From Pteria penguin (lineage: Eukaryota > Mollusca > Bivalvia > Pterioida > Pteriidae): 64,000 nt of DNA. The translations under genes were made by a program, and so were the position numbers. Of the stretch, positions 11,290 through 24,854 are shown piece after piece; position 1 is the stretch's first letter; every line of letters starts with the position of its first letter. The stretch lies in NCBI GenBank assembly GCA_035048485.1, contig CM068581.1, forward strand, positions 8,135,430 through 8,199,429, written 5' to 3'. The notes under the pieces were generated by a model that did no database searches, had not been told where the DNA came from, and saw nothing but the letters and a program-made list of their open reading frames with translations.

Positions 11290-13725
11290 ACATGACAGTA
11301 TGTCCTCTACACACAATATAGCATGCTGTTTATATTTTCTACACGCTACATTACATGCTGTTTATATTCTCTACACGCTACATTACATGCAGTTAATATC
11401 CTCTACACACAATATACCATGCTGTTTATATTCTCTACACACAATATTACATGCTGTTTATATTCTCTACACACAATATAGCATGCTGTTTATATTATCT
11501 ACACGCTATATTACATGCTGTTTATATTATCTACACGCTACATTACATGCTGTTTATATTCTCGACACGCTATATTACATGTGGTTAATATCCTCTACAC
11601 ACAATATAGCATGCTGTTTATATTATCTACACGCTATATAGCATGTTGTTTATATTCTCTACACACAATATTACATGCTGTTTATATTCTCTACACACAA
11701 TATTACATGCTGTTTATATTCTCTACACGCTATATTACATACGGTTAATATCCTCTACACACAATATACCATGCTGTTTATATTCTCTACACACAATATA
11801 GCATGCTGTTTATAATCTCTACACACAATATAGCATGCTGTTTATATTCTCTACACGCTATATAACATGCTGTTTGTATTTTATACACACAATATTACAT
11901 GCTGTTTATATTCTCTACACACAATATAGCATGCTGTTTATATTCTCTACACGCTATATTACATGCTGTTTATATTCTCTACACACAATATAGCATGCTG
12001 TTTATATTCTCTACACGCTATATAACATGCTGTTTATATTATCTACACGCTATATTACATGCTGTTTATATTCTCTACACACAATATTACATGCTGTTTA
12101 TATTATCTACACACTATATTACATACGGTTAATATCCTCTACACACAATATAGCATGCTGTTTATATTCTCTACACGCTATATTACATGCTGTTTATATT
12201 CTCTACACACAATATAACATGCTGTTTATATTCTCTACACACAATATTACATGCTGTTTATATTCTCTACACGCTATATTACATGTGGTTAATATCCTCT
12301 ACACACAATATAGCATGCTGTTTATATTATCTACACGCTATATTACATGCTGTTTATATTATTTACACGCTATATTACACACGGTTAATTTCTCTACACA
12401 CAATATAGCATGCTGTTTATATTCTCTACACGCTATATAACATGCTGTTTATATTATCTACACGCTATATTACATGCTGTTTATATTCTCTAGACGCTAT
12501 ATTACATGCTGTTTATATTATCTACACGCTATATAGCATGCTGTTTATATTCTCTACACACAATATTACATGTTGTTTATATTCTCTACACACAATATTA
12601 CATGCTGTTTATATTCTCTACACGCTATATTACATACGGTTAATATCCTCTACATACAATATAGCAAGCTGTTTATATTCTCTACACACAATATAGCATG
12701 CTGTTTATATTATCTACACGCTATATTACATGCTGTTTATATTATCTACACGCTACATTACATGCTGTTTATATTCTCTACACACAATATAGCATGCTGT
12801 TTATATTCTCTACACGCTATATAACATGCTGTTTATATTATCTACACGCTATATTACATGCTGTTTATATTATCTACACGCTACATTACATGCTGTTTAT
12901 ATTGTCTACAGGCTACATTACATGCTGTTTGTATTCTCTACACGCTATATTACATGCTGTTTATATTCTCTACACACAATGTAGCATGCTGTTTATATTA
13001 TCTACACACAATATTACATGCTGTTTATATTCTCTACACGCTATATTACATACGGTTAATATCCTCTACACACAATATTACATGCAGTTTATATTCTCTA
13101 CACACAATATAGCATGCTGTTTATATTCTCTACACGCTATATTACATGCTGTTTATATTCTCTACACGCTATATTACATACGGTTAATATCCTCTACACA
13201 CAATATTACATGAGGTTTATAGTTTCTATACACACAATTCCACATGCAGGTTGTTTCACACAATGCTACACACTGTTTATATTTTCGAACACAATATTAC
13301 ATGCAGTTTATACTCTCTTCACACAATATTACATGCAGTTTCTCTACATACAATGTTAGTTTCTTGACACACAATATTATATGTCATTTATTCTCCTCAC
13401 ACAATACTTCAAGTCGTTTATATTCTCTACACACAAATTTGCATGCTGCTTACATCCTCTTTACACAGTATTACATGCAGATTCTCTATACACATGTTAC
13501 ATGCCGTTTATAGTTTATTTACACACAATATTACATGCCCTTTAAATTATCTACACACAATTTTACATGCTGTTTATATCCTCTACACACAATATTACAT
13601 GCGGCTTCTCTACAAGCAATACTACATGCCGACTTCTTCACACAATACTGCATTCTGTTTATGTTCTCTACACACAATGTCACATGTCTTTTCTATATTC
13701 TCTGCACACAATATTACATACTAAT
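11290..13725. repeat. 32-bp minisatellite array, ~2.4 kb
   Basis: About 75 units of 32 bp with core ATGCTGTTTATATTCTCTAC. Two alternating variants occur: ACACAATATAGC and ACACGCTATATTAC. A third variant, GGTTAATATCCTCTACAC, recurs at irregular multiples of the unit. Copies after about 13210 are degenerate. Long plus-strand frames here are shadows. Confidence 0.97.
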
Positions 13726-16017
13726 GTATGTATCATTGCTTTCAAATTAAAAATATATATATATGAATAAAATACACAGAGTTTTATTCTTCAGTTAACA
13801 TACTTTTACCGCTTACATTTAAATATAACTACAATATAGTTATACTTATCTATGATCTGTGTCAATCTTATGGACTTAGAGCTTTTCTGAATCAGCTAAA
13901 GAGAGATATTGTGAACTCAACTAGTAAATATTTCCTTTTGTGCGTTCTTTTATCAATGAATACTTCATTTGTGCCAAACTGAAGTCACAAAGATCGGAAG
14001 TTATACAAATTTTCTAATCAAATTTCAACCTAGACGACGAAATGGATTCTGTCATGAAAATGACTATTACAAAAACTCTATCGACCATGATTGATTCTGG
14101 GTTAGCTAAGTGCTTAACTAACTTCATTGACAGATGCAATCTATAATAATTATCGAATTCTCATGTGCTCTGATTTGATTTTTTATAGGCTATGCAGTTT
14201 ATGTAATATTGTAATATTTGTGTATTCTAGACTCACTGTCTTGTTGAAACCCCCAGAAGGATCATGAACCGCTGCAAAAATAATTTACTTTTATTGTTTC
14301 AATGGGTCAGATGAGAAAAGTCTTTGATGAATACTATTACATAATCAATATTATTCTATCTTTAATCATAAAATCAATCAAATATAATCAAAAGTTCATT
14401 ATTGCCAAGACAAATCAGTTTTTGTGATTGTTTTGTTTTGTAATAAAATAGTATTCACCAATTGCATTGTTTGTATTTACATCTTTGTACACATTTGTAG
14501 ATTATCAATTCGAGTAAAGTTGCTAAGCTCGACAAAAACAAACCACCTTAATATATCATGCCATAGCACAAGAGATTCCAATCACAAAATCACTTAAATC
14601 AAATCTGGGTTTCGTGCAGAACGCCATACTTTGTCGCTGAATTTGGTGGATTCGCGCCACGTCCCCGAGATATTGAAGTATTAAATATTATGTACCGTTA
14701 TGGAGTGTGGGACAGACACGCACACATTCTATGTTCAACCATCTTCCTTACAGATATCCTAATTAATCTATGTATTTCATCAAATGTGAAAACACACGAA
14801 ATGTAGAAAATTTGCATGCGACATGCAAAATGGCGAATAAAAGCTGAAGTTGTTGTCACGAAGGCATCCATTCCATGGAAACAGTGTTTCATGATCAGAT
14901 GGTCCTCACTCTGGCAATACTTGTTTTTTTTTTTTTTTTTGGTGCATGTATTTGGTCAACTTATTCCGTTGTTATACGTTTATATCTATATTTGATATAG
15001 TGGATCTGTAAGTGTGAGATTTTAATTTCATTGTATACAGGACGTACAACATGCACTCTACGATCATTTCATGGCGAAAATATTATCCAGAGGAGGAGTT
15101 AAGTGTGGGCATAATCTTTGACAAAAAGGGAAAGTAATGTGTAAAAGTGCTTTATTTGTTTTTCTTCAGTTTTTACTTAAGCATCGGGAACTTGGATTGT
15201 AAGTTTGATTCGAGTGTTAAATCAATTAATTCATGTTACAAGTCAATCCGTACATATGTTTGTAAATTTATCTATTATTAGAATTGCAATATCATGCATG
15301 TACGTTGTAAGTACAGTGAGCAAGCCATGCATAATGACGGACAATGACAGGCAGGTCTGCCGGCTAAACCAACAACTCTGTCAAGGAATTTAAATGATTC
15401 AAATTGATATTAACATGTATTTACCAGTGCGTCAGCAGTTAAAATTGCAAATGGAGATTTAGATGAAACGTTTTGAAATTAGGAATTACAATAAGACATA
15501 GTAATAAGTTAGACAATAAGTTAACTTGATATAATGAAATATGTTGAATAATTACAAAATGTAATCTGTCATATGGAGGCGAAAGGACTACATGCATCAA
15601 AAATAAAATCATATATGCTAATGTCAAAAACAGTAATAGTTATGTAGTAATTCAATCTAATTTAATTCCCTTGAATTATGTTAATTGCCTATCGCCATTC
15701 TCCTGGGAAGATGAAATACACAATTGATAAAACAAGAATGATTATACTATTATAATATCAGTGCTTCTTTAATATAACAAACAGTTGATAAAAAGTACGT
15801 TTTTCTTGCAATGTAATTCAGTATTAGATTTCAGAGATATTTTCGTATTTCAAAGGTGTTGCACCATATTAAAAACAATCGATACTCAATCTGCAACACG
15901 TTTAATGGCTTATAATGGATGCATTTCATTTATATGTTACAATGATTTGGAGTACGTGATCGATTGCACCAGGAAGTGGGCTGCTGAACTATGATTACGG
16001 CCTTACATTATCGTTGA
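13726..16017. other. Intergenic sequence, nothing recognised
   Basis: AT-rich unique sequence with scattered short frames (for example 14698-14892 minus, 15205-15393 plus, 15785-15994 plus), none with a recognisable domain. There is a T-run near 14925-14940. No array or hairpin was seen. Confidence 0.45.
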
Positions 16018-16106
16018 CCATTAGTTAGTACATGCTCGCAGGGTCCATATTGTAAATTATCATTGTCCATTATTTGATATGTGTATACACGGTCCATATT
16101 TATAGG

Positions 16107-16207
16107 TTATTGACTGAATACGACGAAATATGACCGTCCAAGGTCTTTGAGCGGTAAAGCGCTCAAAGACCGAGGGCGGTCATATTTCGTCGTATTCAGT
16201 CAATAAT
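16107..16207. mobile_element. Long hairpin inside the 49-bp array
   Basis: Inverted arms of about 46 bases: ATTGACTGAATACGACGAAA opens the left arm and its complement closes the right arm. A second paired block GGTCTTTGAGCG lies near a loop of about 6 bases. Only a few mismatches separate the arms. It may be a fold-back MITE by itself or the left end of the longer insert 16107-16447. Confidence 0.85.
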
Positions 16208-16210
16208 CTT

Positions 16211-16447
16211 TTTATTACATATTTAACCGTCTATGTACATTTAATTCTATAAATCGAAGTATTTTCGTTAATAGTACTGTCCGCCATGTGTGTTTGCGTA
16301 ACGTATGGCGTCAAATATAAGTATGACGTCACGTAACTGGAAATAGTCCCCGGGCTGATGCGAAGTTTGCGGGCATTTATGGCTCTATATCAGCCCGGAA
16401 ACTTTCTATATAAACTATTGATAAAATTTTCAAAATATGTAATAATG
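16211..16447. mobile_element. Candidate MITE with short terminal inverted repeats
   Basis: Starts near TTATTACATATTT and ends near AAATATGTAATAA, a 13-base inverted match with one spacer difference. The interior has no ORF but includes an inverted CCGGGCTGAT/ATCAGCCCGG pair. It lies directly after the hairpin, so both may form one composite insert in the 49-bp array. Confidence 0.55.
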
Positions 16448-16690
16448 TAAATTTCATTGTCCATTATTTGATATGTGTATACACGGTCCATATTGTAAAT
16501 TATCATTGTCCATTATTTGATATGTATATACACGGTCCATATTGTAAATTATCATTGTCCATTATTTGATATGTGTATACACGGTCCATATTGTAAATTA
16601 TCATTGACCTTTATTTGATACGTGCACGTACGGTCCATATTGTAAATTACCGTTGTCCATCAACTGATACGTGTTTACACGGTTTATATT

Positions 16691-17502
16691 GTATGGCATA
16701 TACCGGTATACATTTTCGTAGATCAAAAACATATATAATCAGATCAAATATGATTTTATCTGGAAGTCCACATTTCAAAATAAATGAAAACATAACCATT
16801 TTTATCAGACAGTTACCTGGGGATATGTATATATGACATAAATAAACTCTTTGTCAAGTTATGCGAAAAGTGTTTTGTAAAATGAACGATTTACTCCAAA
16901 TAGAACGAAACGCATCGCTACATGATTATTTACAAGGAGACATTGTTCAAACGTGATGTAAAAATCACAACGGAATTTTAGAAATCAAACTAAGCGTGGG
17001 TAAATTTGAGGAATATCAAATTAAGAAATTTGATTTCAAAATACAAGCGTTTGATTGTTTTTAGGGGATATGACCTTTGTATGTTGAACGTAACATGAAT
17101 GTCTACGTTTACAAGCGCCATATCGTATGGCTATATTGCATGATAGTCTTTTATTAAGGTGAAGCTTATGGCATTGTATGTACACGGCCAATAGTTTTTT
17201 GACTCAGAAGTCAATGTAACAGCTTTCATTATGAGACAAATATAACCTTAGGTGAAGCCCGAGGTTAAAGCAGTTAGAAAGCAGAACGTTTGGATTGAGA
17301 TATTATATGAAAATGAAACATATTTTGATATTTATTTTCAATATTACTAGATCAACGTCCTTGTTTACAAAATATTTTTGAAAACATGTAAAAGTTGAAT
17401 ACCTGTATACAAAATAAAACTTTAATGACGTATCAAGTACACCAAGTATCAAAACCCCCAGAAATTAAAAATAATATCAATTGATAAATATGAACAGATT
17501 TA
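16691..17502. other. Intergenic sequence, nothing recognised
   Basis: AT-rich sequence without a notable ORF, repeat or hairpin. Confidence 0.45.
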
Positions 17503-17530
17503 TAATAATAATAATAATAATAATAATAAT

Positions 17531-17590
<60 letters not shown>

Positions 17591-17597
17591 TATAATG

Positions 17598-17634
<37 letters not shown>

Positions 17635-17738
17635 TAATAATAATGATAATGATAATGATGATGGGATGGCGATGGTGGTGGTGATCATGATAATTATAAT
17701 GATGATGACGATATTTTAAAGTAATAATAATAATAATG

Positions 17739-17790
<52 letters not shown>

Positions 17791-17795
17791 AATGA
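17503..17795. repeat. (TAA)n microsatellite with GAT interruptions
   Basis: Nearly 300 bases of TAA/AAT repeat with a GATGATGGGATGGCGATGG interruption near 17656-17690. Poly-isoleucine frames on both strands are shadows. Confidence 0.97.
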
Positions 17796-18734
17796 TAAAG
17801 AAGTCCGTAAAAGTACATAGAGCACGGTGACCTTAGCAAAGTATTTTTATGAATGATACTGAGCATCATGAGACTGCGAATTGCTTTCATTAAAATGATA
17901 TCGTACGCACCGACACCACTTGCCATCCCACTAGCTGAAATTTAAGAAAATGAAAATGACGCCACATTGATTTTCAAAGCGTTTTGTTGTATATTGGCCT
18001 CATTGTCTTTCCTTGTTCTGATTGTGAGATTAATTCACACTATCTTCTAGCTCAGATTTATTTCTGTGGCAACTTCCTGTCAAGCCTTCGTCTTCGCACC
18101 TGACGGTAATGCAATATTCATGTACAGGTATCGTGCTATCATGCAACTGCCAACAAATCTCTTACAACCGCCAGCCTTTGTGTCTTAATTAAGTATTTGC
18201 ATTAAGAAAAGTCTCCATTATTAAAATCTAGGGTCTTAAATGAGACTGATCAGATGATAGATCTTCGGAATAAAAGCATAATTAGGGAACCAAAGGAAAT
18301 GACAGGAATAAAGGTAGAATACCTTTATCAATCTATACATATAAAGCAATCAGTTTTCAGCAACTAAGGCTCCCATCTGCGCCAGAACTTGCTACAGCCA
18401 ATTAACTCCTGTAAAGCTTACATCCGATCAACAATCTCAAAAACTGATGGACAAATTAGCGCCACAGACTACAATCGACCATTCTCATTATTTATCAATT
18501 CTTAAGTTCGCAGAGCGACTTTGATCAAATATCAATAATTATGAGTAAATATTTTATTTCGTGATACAGAAAGTTTGCGCTTAGTTTTCCTTATGGGTCG
18601 TTTTCAGTGGTCAACTGAGTAAGAATTATTTTCGGAATGTCCGTCCTTTTCATGAAGGTACTCCGAGTTCTGTGCACCACTTACCTCTGGATGCCAATCA
18701 TATTTGTAAAACAATGTCTTTATTGTGTCTAAAA
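17796..18734. other. Intergenic sequence, nothing recognised
   Basis: Moderately AT-rich unique sequence. No recognisable coding or repeat structure. Confidence 0.4.
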
Positions 18735-18966
18735 ACTTAAACACCACCGAATGAATCTCTAACGATATCTGATACTACCAGCTTTGGCAGTATCCAGCAC
18801 TAACCGTACTCCGTGCTACCATCTTAAATGGGTTCTGTCTTTTACTGTGCCCAATGATACCACTTCTTGTAGTACCTTGGGGTTCCGTCTCTAACCGCAA
18901 TCGGCGGTACCATCTGTGACTATTCCCGGTGGTAACATCTCTAGCTATATCCGACGGTCGGTACCA
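18735..18966. repeat. Degenerate ~35-40-bp repeat (GGTACCATCT type)
   Basis: Loose repetition of TACCA(T)CT...TCTAACC/CTCTAGC sentences about every 35-40 bases, for example CGGTACCATCTGTGAC and GGTAACATCTCTAGC. It is much more diverged than the other arrays. Confidence 0.45.
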
Positions 18967-19037
18967 TATTTATCCAAATTTACCAACATATTCGCAAATA
19001 AATAAAGTTGATAGCATGTTTATCAAATAAATATCTG

Positions 19038-20075
19038 TAAATGTTAGCATTATATGGATGGGAAATTCTGAATACATTAGCATTATCTGGATGGAAATTT
19101 TTGAATACCTTAGCAATATCTGAATGGGAATTTCTGAATACGTTAGCAATATCTGGTCAGGGATTTCTGAATACGTTAGCATTATCTGGATGGATGGGAA
19201 TCTTTGAATACGTTAACAGTATCTGGATGGGATTCTCTGAATACGTTAGCATTATCTGGATGGGAATTTCTGAATACTTTAGCAATATCTGGATAGGTTG
19301 GTTGGTTGGTTGATTGGTGTTTTACGTCGCTTTCAACAATATTTCAGTTATATCGCGACATGGAAGCAGGAGGTTACCAACCTCTTAAACATAGTGGCGC
19401 AACCCGGGAATCGAACCCGGATCGTCGGCGCCGCAAGCCAAGCGCTTAACCACTACACCACGCCTGCCCCTTATATCTGGATAGGAATTTCTGAATACGT
19501 AAGCATGATCTGGATAGGAATCTATGAATACGTTAGCGTTATCTGGATGGAAATCTCTGAATGCGTTAGCATTATCTAGATGGTAATTTCTGAATACGTT
19601 AGCATTTTCTGGATGGGAATTTCTGAATACATTAGAATCATCTGCATGAGAATCTCTGAATACGTTAGCAATATCTGGACGGGAATTTCTGAATACGTTA
19701 GCATTATCTGGATGGAAATCTCTGAATACGTTAGCATTATCTGGATGGGAATTTCTGAATACGTTAGCAATATCAGAATGGAAATTCATTTGAATCATAT
19801 GGATGAAAATCTCTGAATACGTGCGCAATACCTGGATGGAAATTTCTGAATACATTAGCATTATTTGGATAGGAATTTCTGAATATGTTAGTGTTATCTG
19901 GATGGGAATTTCTGAATATGTTGGCATTATTTGGATGGCAATCTCTGAATACGTTAGCATTGTCTGGATTGGAATATCTGAATACGTTAGGAATATCTGG
20001 ATGGGAGTTTATGAATACATTAGAATTATCCGGATGAAAATCCCTGAGTACGTTAGCAATATTTGGAAGGGAATT
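19038..20075. repeat. 33-bp minisatellite, SINE-interrupted
   Basis: Unit of 33 bp with core CTGGATGGGAATTTCTGAAT and ACGTTAGCATTAT, about 25 copies. The unit is a multiple of 3, so frames such as 19580-19816 (plus) and 19385-19960 (minus) are shadows. Confidence 0.96.
19298..19472 (-). mobile_element. tRNA-derived SINE, family C (AACC tail), intact
   Basis: Read on the minus strand: A box in GTGGTGTAGTGGTTAAGCGC, B box GGTTCGATTCC, body CTCCTGCTTCCATGTCGCGA, then GAAAGCGACGTAAAACACCA and a tail (AACC)n. It is flanked by a 13-base target-site duplication ATATCTGGATAGG at 19285-19297 and 19473-19485, which is also host repeat sequence. Length is about 175 bases. A 3' fragment of the same family is at 28170-28247. 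Confidence 0.93.
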
Positions 20076-20155
20076 TTTTTGTTGTTATCATGTAACGTTA
20101 CACATTACAAAACTACAATTAAATTGTTATAGTGGAACGTTACCTCAAGGTCACA

Positions 20156-21192
20156 TGTTCAGGATCATTCCCTGGGCTTTTATATTAAAGTGGATCGTTA
20201 TTTACTGCTTCCATGTCCGGGTTCGTTCCCTGTGCCATTATGTTAAAGTGCTCTGTCATCTCCTGCTCCTATGTCCGGGATCATTTCCAGTGCTGGTCCC
20301 GTTATCTCCAGCTCCCATGTCCGTCATCTCCTGCTTCCATGTCCTGAGTCGTTCCCAGTACCGATCCGTCATCTCCTACTCCCATGTCCGTTATCTCCTG
20401 CTCCTATATCCGGAATCGTTCCAAGTGCCGGTCCCTAATCTCCTGCTCTCTTGTACGTTATCTCCTGCTCCCATGTCCGGGTTCCTTTCCAGTGCAGGTC
20501 CATCTCCTGCTCCCATGTCCGGGATCGTTACTAGTACCTGTCCGTCATCTCCTGCTCCCATGTCCGGGATCGTTACTAGTGCCGGTCCATCATTTCCTGT
20601 TCTCATGTTCGGCATCGTTACTAGTGCCTGTCCGTCATCTCCTGCTCCCATGTCCGGGATCGTTACTAGTGCCGGTCCGTCATCTCCTGCTCCCATGTCC
20701 GGGATCGTTACTAGTGCCGGTCCGTCATCTCCTGCTCCCATGTTCGGCATCGTCACTAGTGCCTGTCCGTCATCTCCTGCTCCCATGTCCGGGATCGTTA
20801 CTAGTGCCGGTCCGTCATCTCCTGTTCCCATGTTCGGCATCGTTACTAGTGCCTGTCCGTCATCTCCTTCTCCCATGTCCGGCATCGTTACCAGTGCAGG
20901 TCCGCCATCTCCTGCTTCCATGTCCGGGATCGTTACTAGTGCCGGTCCGTCATCTCCTACTTCGATGTCCGGGATCGTTCCCAGTGCCGGTCAGTTATCA
21001 CCTGCTCCCATGTTCGGGTTCTTTCCCAGTGCCGGTCCGTCATCTCCTGCTCCTATGTCCGGGTTCGTTCCCAGTGCCGACCTGTCATCTCTTGCTCCCA
21101 TGTCCATCATCTCCTGCTTCCATGTCCGGGATCGTTCCCAGTGCCGGTCCGTTATATCCTGCTCCCATGTCCGGGTTCGTTCCCAGTGCCGG
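20156..21192. repeat. 45-bp minisatellite, array A
   Basis: About 22 copies of a 45-bp unit with TCATCTCCTGCTCCCATGTC, CGGGATCGTT and GTGCCGGTCCG. The 45-base period keeps several frames open on both strands (up to 354 codons), all shadows. The same family resumes as a single unit at 24509-24553 and as array B at 28091-29040, so one ancestral array was split by element insertions. Confidence 0.96.
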
Positions 21193-22830
21193 TGTTATAA
21201 AGTAGTTTTTCCCCCATAGTAGTTTTTCCCCCCGGAAAAATGGCTATATAGTAGTTTTTCCCCCATGGCGGAAAAACTACTATATAGTAGTCTTTCCCCC
21301 ATAGTAGTTTTTCCCCCTTACGTAACGGTTTGGAAATTATACACGTTCGTTCTGTATTAGTCAGATAACATTTGAAATACAAATGTACTATAGTAATATA
21401 GTCAGTGGATCAAACCGATGGTGCTATAGTTAATGGAGTTCTATATACTGTTAAGTGTTTTGTTTGTGCGTGTATGTGTGTGTATTTATTTTTTGTTTTA
21501 TGTATTTATTTACAAGTCTTTCTTTTTATATATTTACCATAGTATGCTATTTTCTTCTATTATTTCATTGTAAAAATTGTCTTTTACTTGCGTATAGATG
21601 TTAATCATGACGTCAGGCAACTTTTCGTGATACAACATAAGTAAAATAGGAATTTCTCAATCAAAATGTTCCAATGACAAATATAAGAATTGAACGTGCA
21701 ATAATTCCTTGAACATTCAATTCCTAAATAAATTAAGACTGATACATTTTATATATCACAATATCGCTCATCATGTACAGAGTACATGATGAAAATGAAA
21801 ATAACAAAAGGGAATTCCACCCAGGTGTCCACGATTTGCAATCTACGACAATGCTTGTCTAGTCGCAGATGTTGTAAATCATGATCACAAGAATGCGATT
21901 TCCTTGTGCCTTACGCAAGGTATGAAAGGTTTCATCTAAAAGTATCTATATGCTAAGTTTCCAAGCTCTACACCCTTTTGTGTAAAAGATATAGTCAAGG
22001 TTAAAGTTTTCGAAAAGTAGGTCACACTTCAAGGTCAAGGTCATTAGGTTAAAAGTCATGGTCCCAAATTAAAGATCTTATCACAAGTAATCTATATATG
22101 AAGTTCAAAACCTCTTCTCCTTTTGGTACAAAAGATACAGCCAATGTTTAAGTTTTTGAAAAAGTAGAGCACCAAGGTCAAAGTCACTAGTTAAAAAAAT
22201 CATGGTCCCAAATAAAAGGTCATCACAAGAAAAACTATATGTGGAGTTTCAAAGCCTTGTACCTCTTGGTACAAACGATATAGTCAAGGTTTTTGCCAGA
22301 GGATAAGAGTCACAGACGTGCCAAAAACTAGATGCCCCCGAATTTCATTCCGGGGGCATAAAAACGAACTTGTTTTTCTTTTTTCAATTTGTATATATAG
22401 AGATTTCTCGGATTAAATAAAAATATCCCGAATGAAATTCTAGTATATAAATCTGTGTTCTAAATATATGCATTTGTATTTGAAAAAGAGATTAAAATTG
22501 AAGACATTTCTACTTAAGAAAATGAGATATCTCTAAATTAATTAGAAATATCTCCGTATAAAAATTGAGATATCTCTATTTTAAATAGAAATCTATTTAT
22601 TTTTAACAAGGTAACAAGCTGGATTTATTTACATGTATGTGTGAACAGAAAATCCGGAATTTCACATTGGGGGGAAAATCCACTATATAGTAGTTTTTCC
22701 CCTGGGGGAAAAATGGCTATAAGAGGGGGGAAAAATGGCTATATAGCCAAATTTCCCCCGGGGGAAAAACTACTATATAGCCATTTTTCCGGGGGGAAAA
22801 ATGGCTAGGGGGAAAAACTACTATATAACA
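21193..22830. mobile_element. CCGG-flanked fold-back-ended element, copy 1
   Basis: Starts near TGTTATAAAGTAGTTTTTCC and ends near AAAAACTACTATATAACA, so the ends are inverted copies. Both ends are packed with short palindromic GGGGGAAAAACTAC and CTATATAGCC motifs. Flanked by CCGG at 21189-21192 and 22831-22834, which matches the minisatellite sequence GTGCCGGTCCG. The interior carries GGTCAAGGTCA sentences (21960-22310) and a stem-loop at about 22321-22350 (ATGCCCCCGAA...CCGGGGGCAT). No transposase is visible, so it is presumably non-autonomous. Confidence 0.85.
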
Positions 22831-22834
22831 CCGG

Positions 22835-24508
22835 TGTTATATAGTAGTTTTTCCCCCCGGAAAAATGGCTATATAGTAGTTTTTCCCCCATGGCGGAAAA
22901 ACTACTATATAGTAGTCTTTCCCCCATAGTAGTTTTTCCCCCTTACGTAACGGTTTGGAAATTATACACGTTCGTTCTGTATTAGTCAGATAACATTTGA
23001 AATACAAATGTACTATAGTAATAGCCTGTGGATCAAACCGATGGTGTTATGGTTAACGTACTTCTAAATACTGTTAAGTGTTTTGTTTGTGCGTGTATGT
23101 GTGTGTATTTATTTTTTGTTTTATGTATTTATTTACAAGTCTTTCTTTTTATATATTTACCATAGTATGCTATTTTCTTCTATTATTTCATTGTAAAAAT
23201 TGTCGTTACTTGCGTATAGATGTCAATCATGACGTCAGGCTGTGATTCAAGATTCGAACCCAGGCAACTTTTCGTAACACAACATAAGTAAAATATGAAT
23301 TTATCAATCAAAATGTACCAATGCCAAATATAAGAATTGAACGTGCAATAATTCCTTGAACATTCAATTCCTAAATAAATTAAGACTGGTGCATTTTATA
23401 TATCACAATATCGCTCATCATGTACAGAGTACATGATGAACATGAAAATAACAGAGTGGAATTCCACCCAGGTGTCCACGATTTGCAATCTACGAAAAGG
23501 CTTGTCTAGTCGCAGATGTTGTAAATCATGATCACAAGAATGCGATTTCCTTGTCCCTTGCGCAAAGTATGAAAGGTTTCATCTAAAAGTATCTATATGC
23601 TAAGTTTCAAAGCTCTACACCCTTTTGTGTAGAAGATATAGTCAAGGTTAAATTTTTTGAAAAGTAGGTCACACTTCAAGGTCAAGGTCATTAGGTTAAA
23701 AGTCATGGTCTCAAATTAAAGATCTTATCACAAGTAATCTATATATGAAGTTCAAAGCCCCTTCTCCTTTTGGTACAAAAGATACAGCCCAAGTTTAAGT
23801 TTTTGAAAACGTAGAGCACCAAGGTCAAAGTCACTAGTTAAAAAATCATGGTCCCAAATAGAAGGTCATCACAAGAAAAATATATGTGGAGTTTCAAAGC
23901 CTTGTACCTCTTGGTACAAACGATATAGTCAAGGTTTTTGCCACAGGCTAAGAGTCACAGACGTGCCAAAAACTAGATGCCCCCGAATTTCATTCCGGGG
24001 GCATAAAAACGAACTTGTTTTTCTTTTTTTTCAATTTGTATATATAGAGATTTCTCGGATTAAATAAAGATATCTCGAAAGAAATTCTAGTATATAAATC
24101 TCTGTTCTAAATATATGCATTTGTATTTGGAAAAGAGATTAAAACTGAAGACATTTCTAATTACGAAAATGAGATATCTCTAAATTAATTGGATATATCT
24201 CCGTATAAAAAATTTAGATATCTCTATTTTAAATAGAAATCTATTTATTTTTAACAAGGTAACAAGCTGGATTTACTTACATGTATGTGTGAAAAGAAAA
24301 TCCGGAATTTCACATTGGGGGGAAAATCCACTATATAGTAGTTTTTCCCCGGGGGAAAATTGGCTATAAGAGGGGGGAAAAATGGCTATATAGCCAAATT
24401 TCCCCCGGGGGAAAAACTACTATATAGCCATTTTTCCGGGGGAAAAACTACTATATAGCCATTTTTCCGGGGGGAAAAATGGCTAGGGGGGAAAACTACT
24501 ATATAACA
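22835..24508. mobile_element. CCGG-flanked fold-back-ended element, copy 2
   Basis: Same layout and orientation as copy 1 and highly similar throughout. It shares the single CCGG at 22831-22834 with copy 1, so the two abut head to tail, and ends at CCGG 24509-24512. Differences include a small insertion near 23245-23265 and an extra repeat of the terminal AAAAACTACTATATAGCC block near 24440. Confidence 0.85.
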
Positions 24509-24553
24509 CCGGTCCGTCATATCCTTCTCCCACGTCCGGGTTCGTTCCAAGTG
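24509..24553. repeat. Single 45-bp minisatellite unit between element copies
   Basis: Exactly one 45-base unit of the array A/B family (CCGGTCCGTCATATCC... to ...CCAAGTG) lies between copy 2 and copy 3. It shows that the elements sit at the equivalent position in adjacent repeat units. Confidence 0.9.
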
Positions 24554-24854
24554 CCGGTGTTATATAATAGTTTTCCCCCATAGTAGACCCCCCCCCCCCG
24601 GAAAAATGGCTATATAGTACAAAGAACAATTAACTCAGTATTCACAATATTTCGGTCTCCTGACCTTCTTCTAGTGAATTTTATTGGTATTGGTGGCTTA
24701 AGCTATGTAATATCCATCATATTTCATAATCGATATATGAAAAATTACAATTAACAAAGAATTACGTCATAGCGTATACACGTATAACATTTAGCGCGTT
24801 TCCGCTAAAATGAGATATTCAATATATAGCGTTATTACAAATATAACTATAAGA

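Larger units (their letters stand above)
16018..16690. repeat. 49-bp minisatellite split by a hairpin insert
   Basis: Unit of 49 bp with CCATTATTTGATATGTGTAT and CACGGTCCATATTGTAAATT. One to two units lie at 16018-16100 and about five at 16450-16690; the segment between them is a non-repeat insert. Confidence 0.9.

Noticed and set aside
11290..13725. CRISPR-like regular repeats (32 bp here; 34-49 bp elsewhere)
   Set aside because: Units abut without unique spacers, and the context is eukaryotic; these are minisatellites.
17477..17926. Poly-isoleucine ORFs
   Set aside because: Translation of (TAA)n/(AAT)n microsatellite.
20155..21219. 354-codon ORF rich in Pro/Ser and the related frames in 28251-29107
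   Set aside because: Read-through of the 45-bp minisatellite; three frames and both strands are open, as expected from period 45.
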